Of a DNA stretch of 64,000 nt, positions 52,223 to 61,610 are shown in pieces (position 1 is the first letter of the stretch; the number at the start of each line of letters is the position of its first letter). The stretch lies in NCBI GenBank assembly GCA_902598125.1, contig CACKAJ010000003.1:62001-126000 (forward strand), read 5' to 3'. The notes under the pieces are model-generated. The model ran no database searches. It was not told the DNA's origin and was given only the letters and a program-made list of their open reading frames with translations. This DNA is from an uncultured Pelagibacteraceae bacterium. GTDB lineage: Bacteria; Pseudomonadota; Alphaproteobacteria; Pelagibacterales; Pelagibacteraceae. The position numbers and the translations under genes were made by a program.

Positions 52223-52251
52223 TTGATTGTTAACGATTAATTAAATAATGT
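52223..52251 (+). promoter_or_regulatory. Candidate sigma-70 promoter for rnpB: TTGATT-N17-TAATGT
   Basis: Correct spacing; predicted +1 about 6-7 nt downstream coincides with the 5' end of the RNase P RNA. Confidence 0.5.
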
Positions 52252-52257
52252 ACACGT

Positions 52258-52613
52258 GCCAGATAGTTGGATAGTCGCTATTATTTTTTTAATAGAGGAA
52301 AGTCCGGGCTCCATAAAGACACAGTGCCAGTTAATGACTGGCGAGGGTGACTTCAGGGATAGTGCCACAGAAAAAAAACCGCCTAATCAAGGCAAGGGTG
52401 AAACGGCGAGGTAAGAGCTCACCGGTTTTTTGGTAACAAAAAACGCATGGCAAACCCCACTGGGAGCAAGGTTAAATAGAGAAGGCATTGTGTTAATGCA
52501 CTAAAAACAGTCTTTAGTTAGTCTTCTGGGTTAACCGCTTGAGCTTAAATGCGAATTTAAGCCTAGAGAAATGACATCTTCAATGACAGAACCCGGCTTA
52601 CAGATTATCTGGC
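52258..52613 (+). ncRNA. rnpB: RNase P RNA (class A)
   Basis: GAGGAAAGTCCGGGCTCC, AGGGTGAAACGGCGAGGTAAGAGCTCACCGG, ACAGAACCCGGCTTACAG; terminal helix GCCAGATA/TATCTGGC. Confidence 0.95.
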
Positions 52614-52667
52614 AATAATCACTAAAACAATGTTCATCTTTTGTACTAAAAGCAAAATATAAAATTA

Positions 52668-52695
52668 TTGACTAATTTATAAAAACCCATACTAT
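52668..52695 (+). promoter_or_regulatory. Candidate sigma-70 promoter of the dcw cluster: TTGACT-N16-TACTAT
   Basis: Near-consensus hexamers in the rnpB/mraZ intergenic region. Confidence 0.55.
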
Positions 52696-52709
52696 CCCAA
52701 TTAATCCCA
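52686..52709 (-). promoter_or_regulatory. Candidate MraZ operator: three TGGG(A/T) direct repeats with 10-bp periodicity
   Basis: Plus strand CCCA at 52686, 52696 and 52706 (minus: TGGGATTAATTGGGATAGTATGGG), overlapping the -10 element upstream of mraZ. Confidence 0.65.
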
Positions 52710-52760
52710 TAAAGGAGGGTTTGTTGAAAAATTTAATTTTGAAAAGGTTTTTATTTAAGA

Positions 52761-53225
52761 ATGTTTCTATCAAGTTACGAAAACAAACTAGACAAGAAAG
52801 GACGTGTCTCAGTGCCAGCTACATTTAGATCCCATTTAAATTCGATGGGTTATAATGGTTTTATAAGCTACCCCTCTTTTAATCACTCAGCACTTGAAGC
52901 ATGTTCTCAAGATAGAATAGAAAGACTCTCAAACACTATAGACTCACTTAATCCTTTCGAGGACAAAAGAGATTATTTTGCAACTTCAGTCCTATCAGAA
53001 AGCGAGAATTTGCAATTTGATACTGAAGGCAGAGTTTCTTTTTCTGAAAAATTACTCAGTCATGCAAAAATAAAAAATAATATTTTATTTGTTGGTCTTG
53101 GAAAAACTTTCCAAATTTGGGAACCTAAATATTTCGAAAAATTTAAATTAGTTGCTAGAAAAAAAGCTTACCAAAATAGATCAAATCTTAAATGGGAGAA
53201 TAAACAGAAGGGAGAGCAATCATGA
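52761..53225 (+). CDS. mraZ: Transcriptional regulator MraZ
   Basis: MFLSSYENKLDKKGRVSVPATFRSHL; second motif NLQFDTEGRVSFSEKLLSHAKI. Confidence 0.95.
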   Translation: MFLSSYENKLDKKGRVSVPATFRSHLNSMGYNGFISYPSFNHSALEACSQDRIERLSNTIDSLNPFEDKRDYFATSVLSESENLQFDTEGRVSFSEKLLSHAKIKNNILFVGLGKTFQIWEPKYFEKFKLVARKKAYQNRSNLKWENKQKGEQS

Positions 53226-54730
53226 GTATAAATATTGGAGGAGGAGAATTGAAAGAATTGAAACCTAGAATACTTGTTTTGGGAGTCGGTGGCGCTGGTG
53301 GTAATGCTATAAATGCAATGATTGAGTCTGGTATGGAAGGAGTTGAATTTGTTGCAGTAAATACTGACGCTCAAGATTTAAAAATGAGTAAAGCTCACGC
53401 AAAAATACAAATAGGAATGAATTTGACTAAAGGCTTAGGAGCGGGAGCAAAGCATGATATTGGACAAGCTGCTGCTGACGAGTCTTTAAATGAAATTATA
53501 AGTTATATGCAAGGAGCAAATATGGTGTTTATTACTTCAGGCATGGGTGGAGGCACAGGTACAGGTGCATCTCATGTGATAGCTAGAGCAGCTAGAGAAT
53601 TAAACATTTTAACTGTTGGTGTTACTACTTTACCTTTTTCGTATGAGGGGCCTAAAAGAATGAGAAGAGCAGTTGAAGGACTGGAAGAGTTTAAAAAACA
53701 TTTAGATACAGTTATCGTTGTACCAAATCAAAATCTTTTTAAGATTGCTAGTGAAACTACAACTTTTGAACAGTCATTTAATTTATCTAATAACGTTTTA
53801 AAGCACGGGGTACAAAGTGTCACTGATTTAATGGTGAGGCCAGGTATGATAAATTTAGATTTTGCTGATGTTGAAACAGTAATGAGTTCAATGGGTAAAG
53901 CCATGATGGGTACTGGAGAAGCTGAAGGTGAAAATAGAGCTATGGAAGCCACAGAGATGGCTCTTAACAATCCACTAATTGATGAATATTCATTACAAGG
54001 AGCGAAAGGTTTATTAATTAATATCACTGGTGGAAATGATCTTACATTATTTGAAGTTGATCAATCAGTTAACAAGATAAGAGCAGAAGTTGATCCAGAA
54101 GCAGAGTTGATATTTGGAGCAATCAAAGATGAAAATATGACTGGTAAAATTAGAGTTTCTGTGGTGGCTACGGCTCTTGATGGCCATAAAACAGAAAACA
54201 AAACAGTCTTGAATATGGTATCACGAATTCAAAATAGAAATACCGGGTATTCAGAAAACTTATTTTCTCATAACAAGAGAGTAGAGAGTAACACTCTTAG
54301 TTCTATCGATGGAGCTACTGCTCTTAAGCTAGATGAGAGTTTTGAAATAGATGAAGAACAAAATAATTCATTAAATAATTATGAACATAAATCTGAAGAA
54401 AATAATATACCAAGAACGTCAAACGAAGCACATTACGTAGCTGATGATAATGTTGCAGGTAGTATTCCATCTGGAGTTTCTATTGAAAGTGCATCATACA
54501 TAGAAAATAATAACATTGAGGAAAATGAAGCTCAATTTCCAATCTCAGAAAAAAGTGATGATGAGCACACACCTAAATTATTTTCTGAAGACCAAAGTAA
54601 TGAGGTCGATGCAAATATTCCAGAAGATAGAGAAAAAACAGATGATGTATCTGAACAGCTTTTTGAACAAGACGTAAATGAAGAAGAAGATTTTGAAATA
54701 CCAGCATTTTTAAGAAAACAAAAGTTTTAA
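53222..54730 (+). CDS. ftsZ: Cell division protein FtsZ
   Basis: GVGGAGGNAINAMI, tubulin signature GGGTGTGA, C-terminal peptide EIPAFLRKQ. Confidence 0.97.
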   Translation: MSINIGGGELKELKPRILVLGVGGAGGNAINAMIESGMEGVEFVAVNTDAQDLKMSKAHAKIQIGMNLTKGLGAGAKHDIGQAAADESLNEIISYMQGANMVFITSGMGGGTGTGASHVIARAARELNILTVGVTTLPFSYEGPKRMRRAVEGLEEFKKHLDTVIVVPNQNLFKIASETTTFEQSFNLSNNVLKHGVQSVTDLMVRPGMINLDFADVETVMSSMGKAMMGTGEAEGENRAMEATEMALNNPLIDEYSLQGAKGLLINITGGNDLTLFEVDQSVNKIRAEVDPEAELIFGAIKDENMTGKIRVSVVATALDGHKTENKTVLNMVSRIQNRNTGYSENLFSHNKRVESNTLSSIDGATALKLDESFEIDEEQNNSLNNYEHKSEENNIPRTSNEAHYVADDNVAGSIPSGVSIESASYIENNNIEENEAQFPISEKSDDEHTPKLFSEDQSNEVDANIPEDREKTDDVSEQLFEQDVNEEEDFEIPAFLRKQKF

Positions 54731-54748
54731 TGATTCACAATTGTATTA

Positions 54749-55759
54749 ATGGAAAAACAAATCTCATCACTGGAACCCTCCCATTTTCCAGTGATGCTGG
54801 ATGAGGTAATAAAAATATCCTCTCCCTCAGCTAAAGGAAAATATATTGATTGTACTTTTGGAGGAGGAGGTTACTCAAAAGAAATTCTAAAGTTTCCCGA
54901 AACGCATGTTGAAGCATTCGATAGAGATGAAAAAGCACTTAAAATTTCCAAAAAATTTGAGAAAAAATTCCCTCATAGATTTAAGTTTCACCATAATAGA
55001 TTCAGTAAATTAGATAAAGTTTTAAAAGGAAGCGCTGATGCAATAATTTTTGACTTGGGACTGTCATCTATTCAGTTAGACGATCATGACAGAGGTTTCT
55101 CTTTTAAATCAAAAAAAAAATTAGACATGTCAATGGGTTTAAATGAATTTACAGCTTCTGATGTAATTAATAATTTAAGTGAAACAAATTTAAGATCAAT
55201 TATAAAAATTTTAGGTGATGAAAAAGAAGCCTCAATTATTGCAAAAAATATTGTTAAATTTAGAAAACTTAAAAAAATTATTTACACAAATGATCTTGTC
55301 AAAATTATAGAAAAAAGTAAAAAAAAAATTTATAAAAAAAAGATAAATCCAAGCACCAAAACTTTCCAAGCACTTAGAATATTCGTAAATAAAGAAATTA
55401 CGGAATTAATTTACGGAATAATCAAAGCTACAAAATTTCTTAAACCTGGAGGGAAAATTTTAGTTATTAGTTTTCATTCTATAGAGGATAAAATTGTAAA
55501 ATATTTTTTTAATTTTTTTTCAAACAATAAATCTAGGTCATCTAGATATATACCAGACAATGAAGATATGAATATCCGGTTATTTGATAATTATAAAAAT
55601 AGAGTATTTAGGCCTACTAAAAATGAACTCGATAAAAATAATAGATCAAGATCTGCAAAACTTAGATTTGCGACACGAAGCAAAAGTGAATTTGAATACC
55701 CTTATGAGTTGATCAAAAAATTTAAAAAATATTTAGACTTGGAGGATATTGATGTTTAA
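54749..55759 (+). CDS. rsmH: 16S rRNA (cytosine(1402)-N(4))-methyltransferase
   Basis: HFPVMLDEVIKI, YIDCTFGGGGYSKEIL, FDLGLSSIQLDDHDRGFSF. Confidence 0.97.
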   Translation: MEKQISSLEPSHFPVMLDEVIKISSPSAKGKYIDCTFGGGGYSKEILKFPETHVEAFDRDEKALKISKKFEKKFPHRFKFHHNRFSKLDKVLKGSADAIIFDLGLSSIQLDDHDRGFSFKSKKKLDMSMGLNEFTASDVINNLSETNLRSIIKILGDEKEASIIAKNIVKFRKLKKIIYTNDLVKIIEKSKKKIYKKKINPSTKTFQALRIFVNKEITELIYGIIKATKFLKPGGKILVISFHSIEDKIVKYFFNFFSNNKSRSSRYIPDNEDMNIRLFDNYKNRVFRPTKNELDKNNRSRSAKLRFATRSKSEFEYPYELIKKFKKYLDLEDIDV

Positions 55760-56090
55760 AAAAAAACTTCTTGTTTCTTCAGCCATTTTTATTTCGCTCT
55801 TGATAATTACTTCAATCATTAAAAATAAGACAAGATTTATTGAAAAAAATATTACAAGTTTAAGTAGCAAAGTTTTATTAAAAGAAAAAAATATTAATGA
55901 GGCTCAGCTTGAATTCTTTTATCTTACTTCACCGAAAGAACTTGAAAATAGATTAAGTTTAATTGGATTTGAGAATTATAAGCCGATCAAGTATTCAAAT
56001 ATTTATTTTAATATTTCAGACTTGATTGGTAATGAAACAACGATTTTAAGTTTAAATGATTTAAATGAAAAAAAAATACAAAAAAAATAA
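55749..56090 (+). CDS. ftsL: FtsL-like small bitopic cell-division protein
   Basis: N-terminal TM plus short coiled region; located between rsmH and ftsI. Confidence 0.6.
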   Translation: MMFKKKLLVSSAIFISLLIITSIIKNKTRFIEKNITSLSSKVLLKEKNINEAQLEFFYLTSPKELENRLSLIGFENYKPIKYSNIYFNISDLIGNETTILSLNDLNEKKIQKK

Positions 56091-57786
56091 GAACAATAAC
56101 CAAACGAGTTTTTATTTTGAAGATTTTTTAGAAACTAATAAAAAAACAAAAATATTAAAGAAACCAAATAACTTTCAAGACAGAATTTATTTATTATTTT
56201 TTCTTTTTTTTTCACTAATTTTAATTTTCTCAATTAAAATAACTCATATTTCACTAAACAATAAAGATATTTTCAACTTGAAGGATCAGAATTCAAAATT
56301 CACACTATTGAGAAGGGATATAGTCGATCGAAACGATGTAATTATCTCTAGAAACATAAACACATTTCATGTTGGTGTTGACCCAAAATTAATAAAAGAT
56401 AAACAGAATTTTTTAATAAAACTAAGACTAAATTTTCCAGAAATTCAAATAGAAGAAATTAAAAAAAAAATATATGGCAAAAAATATTTCCGTTTAAAAA
56501 CCAGAATTAATCAAGTTCAAAAAGAAAAATTTTGGGCTTTAGGAGAAAAAGGAATAAGATTTGAACCGTTTCAAGCAAGAATGTACACCCACGGCGATTT
56601 ATTTAGTCATATAATTGGTCAAGTTGATTATGATAATTATGGTGTCTCTGGCTTAGAAAAATATTTTGATAGGGAGTTAAAAAAAAAGGAATTAATCCAT
56701 CAACCTTTAAAACTTACCTTAGATAGTAATATTCAACATATTATAAAAAAAGAATTAAACAATGCTTTAGAAACTTTTAGAGCTACAGGTGGTGCAGCTC
56801 TCTTGATGGATGTAAATAACGGAGAAATATTATCTTTGGTTTCATTACCTAATTATAATATTAATAGAAGAATAACAATCAAAGATCAAAATTACATAAA
56901 TAAAATTACAAAAGGTGTTTATGAACTTGGTTCAATTTTTAAAACTTTTACCGTTGCTTTAGCAATTGATCAAAAAATAGTACAGCCAGAAACTATTATT
57001 AAAAATATTCCAAAGAAAATTAAGTGTTCAATACATGAGATTACTGATATGAAAGAACATCCTGCAAATTTATCAGTCGAAGAAATATTAGTAAGATCAT
57101 CTAATGTTGGCTCAGTCATTTTAGCAAAAAAAATAGGTGAGGAAAGATATAAAAATTTTATTGATAAAACAAAATTAACCAAAAATCCAATTATTGAATT
57201 GGAAGAGGTTGGCGTTCCACATAAATTAAAATGGAATAGATGTAAATTAGAGACAATTTCATTTGGTCACGGAATAACAACAACGCCACTCCAAGCAACT
57301 ACATTGTATGCAAGTATGGTTAATGGCGGAAGATTAATCACACCTAGTTTTATTCAAAAGAATAATAAAAAAAATTCAGATAAAATAATATCTAGCAAAA
57401 CAAGTAAACAAATCAGCGGTATTTTAAGACAAGTGGTGACTAGTAGAGAGGGCACCGCCAGTTTAGCCGATAAAAAAGGCTATCATGTTGGTGGAAAGAC
57501 AGGTACAGCAGAAAGTTACGGTAATAGTAAAAAAAGAATAAATACTTTTATATCTATATTTCCATCTAATGAACCTAATTACACTTTATTCTTGATGTTA
57601 GAAAATCCGAAAATAAATAAAGATCTTATTTACGATTATAGAGGAGTAAAGACTAAAGCGCCTTACAACACTTCTGGTTGGAATTCTGTTTATGTCGCGG
57701 GCAAAATAATAGAAAAAATTGGGCCAATTTTAGCCATAAATAATAAAGATTTTACTGATCAGTATGTTGTTGAAAAAATTAATTAA
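56065..57786 (+). CDS. ftsI: Peptidoglycan transpeptidase FtsI (PBP3)
   Basis: SxxK in YELGSIFKTFTVAL, SxN in RSSNVGS, KTG in GGKTGTAES. Confidence 0.95.
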   Translation: MKKKYKKNKNNNQTSFYFEDFLETNKKTKILKKPNNFQDRIYLLFFLFFSLILIFSIKITHISLNNKDIFNLKDQNSKFTLLRRDIVDRNDVIISRNINTFHVGVDPKLIKDKQNFLIKLRLNFPEIQIEEIKKKIYGKKYFRLKTRINQVQKEKFWALGEKGIRFEPFQARMYTHGDLFSHIIGQVDYDNYGVSGLEKYFDRELKKKELIHQPLKLTLDSNIQHIIKKELNNALETFRATGGAALLMDVNNGEILSLVSLPNYNINRRITIKDQNYINKITKGVYELGSIFKTFTVALAIDQKIVQPETIIKNIPKKIKCSIHEITDMKEHPANLSVEEILVRSSNVGSVILAKKIGEERYKNFIDKTKLTKNPIIELEEVGVPHKLKWNRCKLETISFGHGITTTPLQATTLYASMVNGGRLITPSFIQKNNKKNSDKIISSKTSKQISGILRQVVTSREGTASLADKKGYHVGGKTGTAESYGNSKKRINTFISIFPSNEPNYTLFLMLENPKINKDLIYDYRGVKTKAPYNTSGWNSVYVAGKIIEKIGPILAINNKDFTDQYVVEKIN

Positions 57787-60523
57787 AAATATTCCAAATA
57801 AGTTTAGCAATATAGATATTAAGGGGCTTTCTTCTAATAGCAAAGAAGTTAAGCGGAACTATATCTTTTTCGCAATAAAAGGAAATAAAACTAATGGGGA
57901 AAAATTTATAAAGGATGCTATAAAAAAAGGAGCAGCAGTAATTATTTGCTCAAAAAACTGCAATTTTAAAAGTGAAAAAATTTTAATTATTAAAAAAAAT
58001 AATATTAGAAATTATTTAAGTATAATATCCTCAAAATTTTATAAATTAAAACCTCAAAACATTATTGCCGTGACCGGCACTAATGGCAAAACATCTATAG
58101 CAGATTTATTTTTTCAAATATTTAATTTAAACAAAATACCAGTTGGATCTATTGGAACTTTAGGAATAAAATATAATAACAAAACAATTAAAACCAATCT
58201 TACTTCTCCAGATACGATCTCAATACATAAATATTTAGATTTTTTTAAAAGAAAAAAAATTAATAATGTGATCGTTGAAGCATCAAGTCACGGTCTAGAT
58301 CAAGACAGATTAAATAATATAAACTTTAAAGCAGGAATTTTCACTAATTTCAGTCAAGATCATCTAGATTATCATAAAACTATGAAATCTTATCTAAATG
58401 CGAAAATGATACTATTTAAAAAAATTTTGAAAAAAAATTCAGTGATAATCTCAGATAAAGAAATTAATCCTTTCAATTTATTAAAAAAAATCTCAGTCAA
58501 AAAGAAAATTAAGTTATTAGATATTACAAATGATATTCAAAAAATTAAAAGTATTCTACCGAATTTAACTAACGACTTTAAAATTAAAAATTTAGCGATG
58601 ACGATACGAGCAGTAAAAATTTGTGATTTGAAAAATGAAATAATAATAAAAACAATAAAAAAAATTAAGGATGTAAATGGTAGATTAGAGTTGGTAAAAA
58701 ATTACCCAAACGGTATAAAAGTTTTTATCGATTACGCACATACACCTGATGCATTATTGAAAGCATTATCGTTTTTAAATAAAGAGTATGGCCCAAATAT
58801 TTCTTTAGTTTTTGGTTGTGGAGGAAATAGAGATAAAAAAAAAAGACCTTTAATGTCTAAAATAGCTAATAACAAATGCAAAAAAATTTACGTTACCGAC
58901 GATAATCCAAGAGATGAAAATCCCAGTAAAATTAGAAATCAATTAGCTAGGTATATTAATAAAAATAAATGCTTTAACATTGAAAATAGATCCCTAGCGA
59001 TAAAAAAAGCAATTACAAATGCTGAACCTAAAGAGGTTATTTTGATAGCAGGAAAAGGACATGAAGAAAAACAAATTTACAAAGATAAAGTTTATTATAT
59101 CTCAGATAAAAAAATTGTAAAAAAATTGAAAATTAAAAAAAAAGTATTTTCAAAAAAACAAATAAGTTATTTACAAAATAAATCAATAATTAAAAAGTTA
59201 GTCCCCAAATTCAAACCATTAGATTTTAATGGTCTTTCAATAGACTCAAGAACTGTTAAAAAAGATAATTTATTTCTTACTATTAAAGGAAATAGAAATG
59301 ATGGTAGTAAATTTATTAATGAGGCACTTAAAAAAGGAGCATCAGCAATTGTTACAACTTCAAATGTAAAAAAAAATAACAAGATTGTTAGGATAAATGA
59401 CTCTTTCTACTTTTTAAATCAGTTTGCCAAATTAAAACGTGAATGCTCAATAGCTAAAATAATTGCAATCACTGGAAGCGCAGGAAAAACGTCATTAAAA
59501 AATATTTTGAAAGATCTATTATCTAACTATGGCAATACTTACTCATCGCCAAAATCTTTCAATAATCACTATGGTGTGCCTGTAAGTTTATCAAATTTAA
59601 ATTTTGATGACAAATACGGTATTTTTGAAGTAGGGATGAGTAGATCAGGAGAAATAAAAAGACTATCTAAATTGATCAAGCCACATCTTGCTGTAATCAC
59701 CAATATTGGTGAAGCTCACTTAGAGAATTTTAAAAATATTAGAGGTATAGCAAAAGCTAAATCAGAGATCATTGAAAACATTCAAGCCGGAGGAACAATT
59801 GTTCTCAACAGAGATGATAAATTTTTTAAATTTTTATTTAAAAAAGCAAAAACATTTAAATTAAAAATTTCTACATTTGGAAAGCATAATAACTCAGATA
59901 TATGTTTAAAAAAAATTGAAAGGGTGGGTGAATTTTCAAAAATTTATTTAAAAGTAAATAATCAAATATTTGATCTTAAAATTAAAGATATAAATATTTA
60001 TAATTTACTTGCATCAGTAGCGGTTTTAAAACAACTTGGAGTAAATATTAACAAAATTCACTCGAAAATAAAAAAATTAGAACCATCGGAAGGTAGAGGT
60101 AAAAAGTATTCTATCCTACGCTATAAGAAAAAATTTAATTTGATAGATGAAAGCTATAACGCTAATCCTTTGTCAGTAAAAAATGCAATTAAAAAGTTAA
60201 ATTTGATTAAAAAAGATAAATTTAAGAAATATCTAATACTTGGAGACATGTTAGAACTAGGCCCTAAAACAAAAAAATTTCATGAGGAATTATCTAAAGT
60301 TATTAACAATTCCGATATTGATAAAGTTTTCGTTAAAGGAAAAAAAACAATTTTCACCTATAAATATCTAAATAAAAAAAAAAGAGGAAATATTTTGCAA
60401 AACAATGAAGATATAGATTTAAGTTTAAATAATATAATTTCAAATAACGATTATCTAATGATTAAAGGTTCAAACGCAACAGGTCTTAATAATTTTAGCA
60501 AAAGAATGATAAAAGGGATTTAG
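57764..60523 (+). CDS. Bifunctional MurE-MurF ligase (fusion)
   Basis: 919 aa; MurE half (ITGTNGKTS-type AVTGTNGKTSIADLF, mDAP motif DNPRDENP) followed in frame by MurF half (AITGSAGKTSLKNIL, VGMSRSGEIKRLSKLIKP). Confidence 0.93.
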   Translation: MLLKKLIKNIPNKFSNIDIKGLSSNSKEVKRNYIFFAIKGNKTNGEKFIKDAIKKGAAVIICSKNCNFKSEKILIIKKNNIRNYLSIISSKFYKLKPQNIIAVTGTNGKTSIADLFFQIFNLNKIPVGSIGTLGIKYNNKTIKTNLTSPDTISIHKYLDFFKRKKINNVIVEASSHGLDQDRLNNINFKAGIFTNFSQDHLDYHKTMKSYLNAKMILFKKILKKNSVIISDKEINPFNLLKKISVKKKIKLLDITNDIQKIKSILPNLTNDFKIKNLAMTIRAVKICDLKNEIIIKTIKKIKDVNGRLELVKNYPNGIKVFIDYAHTPDALLKALSFLNKEYGPNISLVFGCGGNRDKKKRPLMSKIANNKCKKIYVTDDNPRDENPSKIRNQLARYINKNKCFNIENRSLAIKKAITNAEPKEVILIAGKGHEEKQIYKDKVYYISDKKIVKKLKIKKKVFSKKQISYLQNKSIIKKLVPKFKPLDFNGLSIDSRTVKKDNLFLTIKGNRNDGSKFINEALKKGASAIVTTSNVKKNNKIVRINDSFYFLNQFAKLKRECSIAKIIAITGSAGKTSLKNILKDLLSNYGNTYSSPKSFNNHYGVPVSLSNLNFDDKYGIFEVGMSRSGEIKRLSKLIKPHLAVITNIGEAHLENFKNIRGIAKAKSEIIENIQAGGTIVLNRDDKFFKFLFKKAKTFKLKISTFGKHNNSDICLKKIERVGEFSKIYLKVNNQIFDLKIKDINIYNLLASVAVLKQLGVNINKIHSKIKKLEPSEGRGKKYSILRYKKKFNLIDESYNANPLSVKNAIKKLNLIKKDKFKKYLILGDMLELGPKTKKFHEELSKVINNSDIDKVFVKGKKTIFTYKYLNKKKRGNILQNNEDIDLSLNNIISNNDYLMIKGSNATGLNNFSKRMIKGI

Positions 60524-61609
60524 ATGTTATTTAATTTACTTACTTCATTAATTGATCATTATTCTTTTCTAAACGTTTTTAAATATTTAACTTTTAGAAC
60601 AGGATTATCAGTTGTTACTTCGCTTATAGTTGTTTTTATTATTGGAGGACCTTTAATTAAAATTTTTTCAGAAAAAATGATTACAGGCCCTATAAGGCAA
60701 GATGGTCCTATAGATCATATTATAAAAAAATCTGGTACACCTACTATGGGAGGTGTAATCATAATTGTCGGCATTATTTCCAGTACGCTACTTTGGTCTG
60801 ATCTATCCAATATTTATGTTTGGACTTTGATATTTGTTTCACTTTCCTTAGGGGCTTTAGGGCTACTAGACGATATACTCAAAATAAAACATAGAAATTC
60901 GAGAGGCCTTAAATCAAGTTACAAATTTTTAGGTCAGATAATTATAAGTTTTTTGACATTAGCAATTTTAATAAAATATTCTAATCATGAATATTTATTT
61001 AATCTTTACTTTCCTTTTTTTAAAAATTTAATTTGGTACATGGGTTGGTTTTTCATACCTTTCGGTTTATTTGTAATTATTGGAGCTTCTAATGCAGTGA
61101 ACTTAACTGATGGTTTAGATGGTTTAGCTACTGTGCCAGTGATGCTAGTGGCTTTATCTTTTACTCTAATTTCATACGTTGTAGGAAATACAATTTTCTC
61201 AGAGTATTTACAAATACAATACATTCCTGACGTTGGGGAGCTATCAATCTTTTGTGGGTCAGTTGTCGGTGCATGTCTAGGTTTTCTTTGGTACAATGCA
61301 CCTCCTGCTAAAATATTTATGGGCGATACCGGTTCACTTTCTCTTGGTGGGTCACTTGCAGCTATAGCCATTATTGTCAAACATGAAATCGTTTTAGCAA
61401 TAATTGGTGGTTTATTTGTTTTGGAAACTGTTTCAGTGATTATTCAAGTAGCTTCTTTTAAATTATTTGGAAAAAGAATATTTAAGATGGCTCCAATTCA
61501 CCATCACTTTGAAAAAAAAGGGTGGGCGGAGTCAACTATAGTTATCCGTTTCTGGATAATTGCTATTATTTTAGCGTTGGTTGGATTAGCAACATTAAAA
61601 TTAAGGTAA
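60524..61609 (+). CDS. mraY: Phospho-N-acetylmuramoyl-pentapeptide-transferase
   Basis: GTPTMGGVIII, NLTDGLDGLA, FMGDTGSLSLGG, HHHFEKKGW. Confidence 0.97.
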   Translation: MLFNLLTSLIDHYSFLNVFKYLTFRTGLSVVTSLIVVFIIGGPLIKIFSEKMITGPIRQDGPIDHIIKKSGTPTMGGVIIIVGIISSTLLWSDLSNIYVWTLIFVSLSLGALGLLDDILKIKHRNSRGLKSSYKFLGQIIISFLTLAILIKYSNHEYLFNLYFPFFKNLIWYMGWFFIPFGLFVIIGASNAVNLTDGLDGLATVPVMLVALSFTLISYVVGNTIFSEYLQIQYIPDVGELSIFCGSVVGACLGFLWYNAPPAKIFMGDTGSLSLGGSLAAIAIIVKHEIVLAIIGGLFVLETVSVIIQVASFKLFGKRIFKMAPIHHHFEKKGWAESTIVIRFWIIAIILALVGLATLKLR

Positions 61610-61610
61610 T

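Noticed and set aside
61006-61380. 124-aa minus-strand ORF
   Set aside because: Fully antisense to mraY; sequence shows no protein-family features
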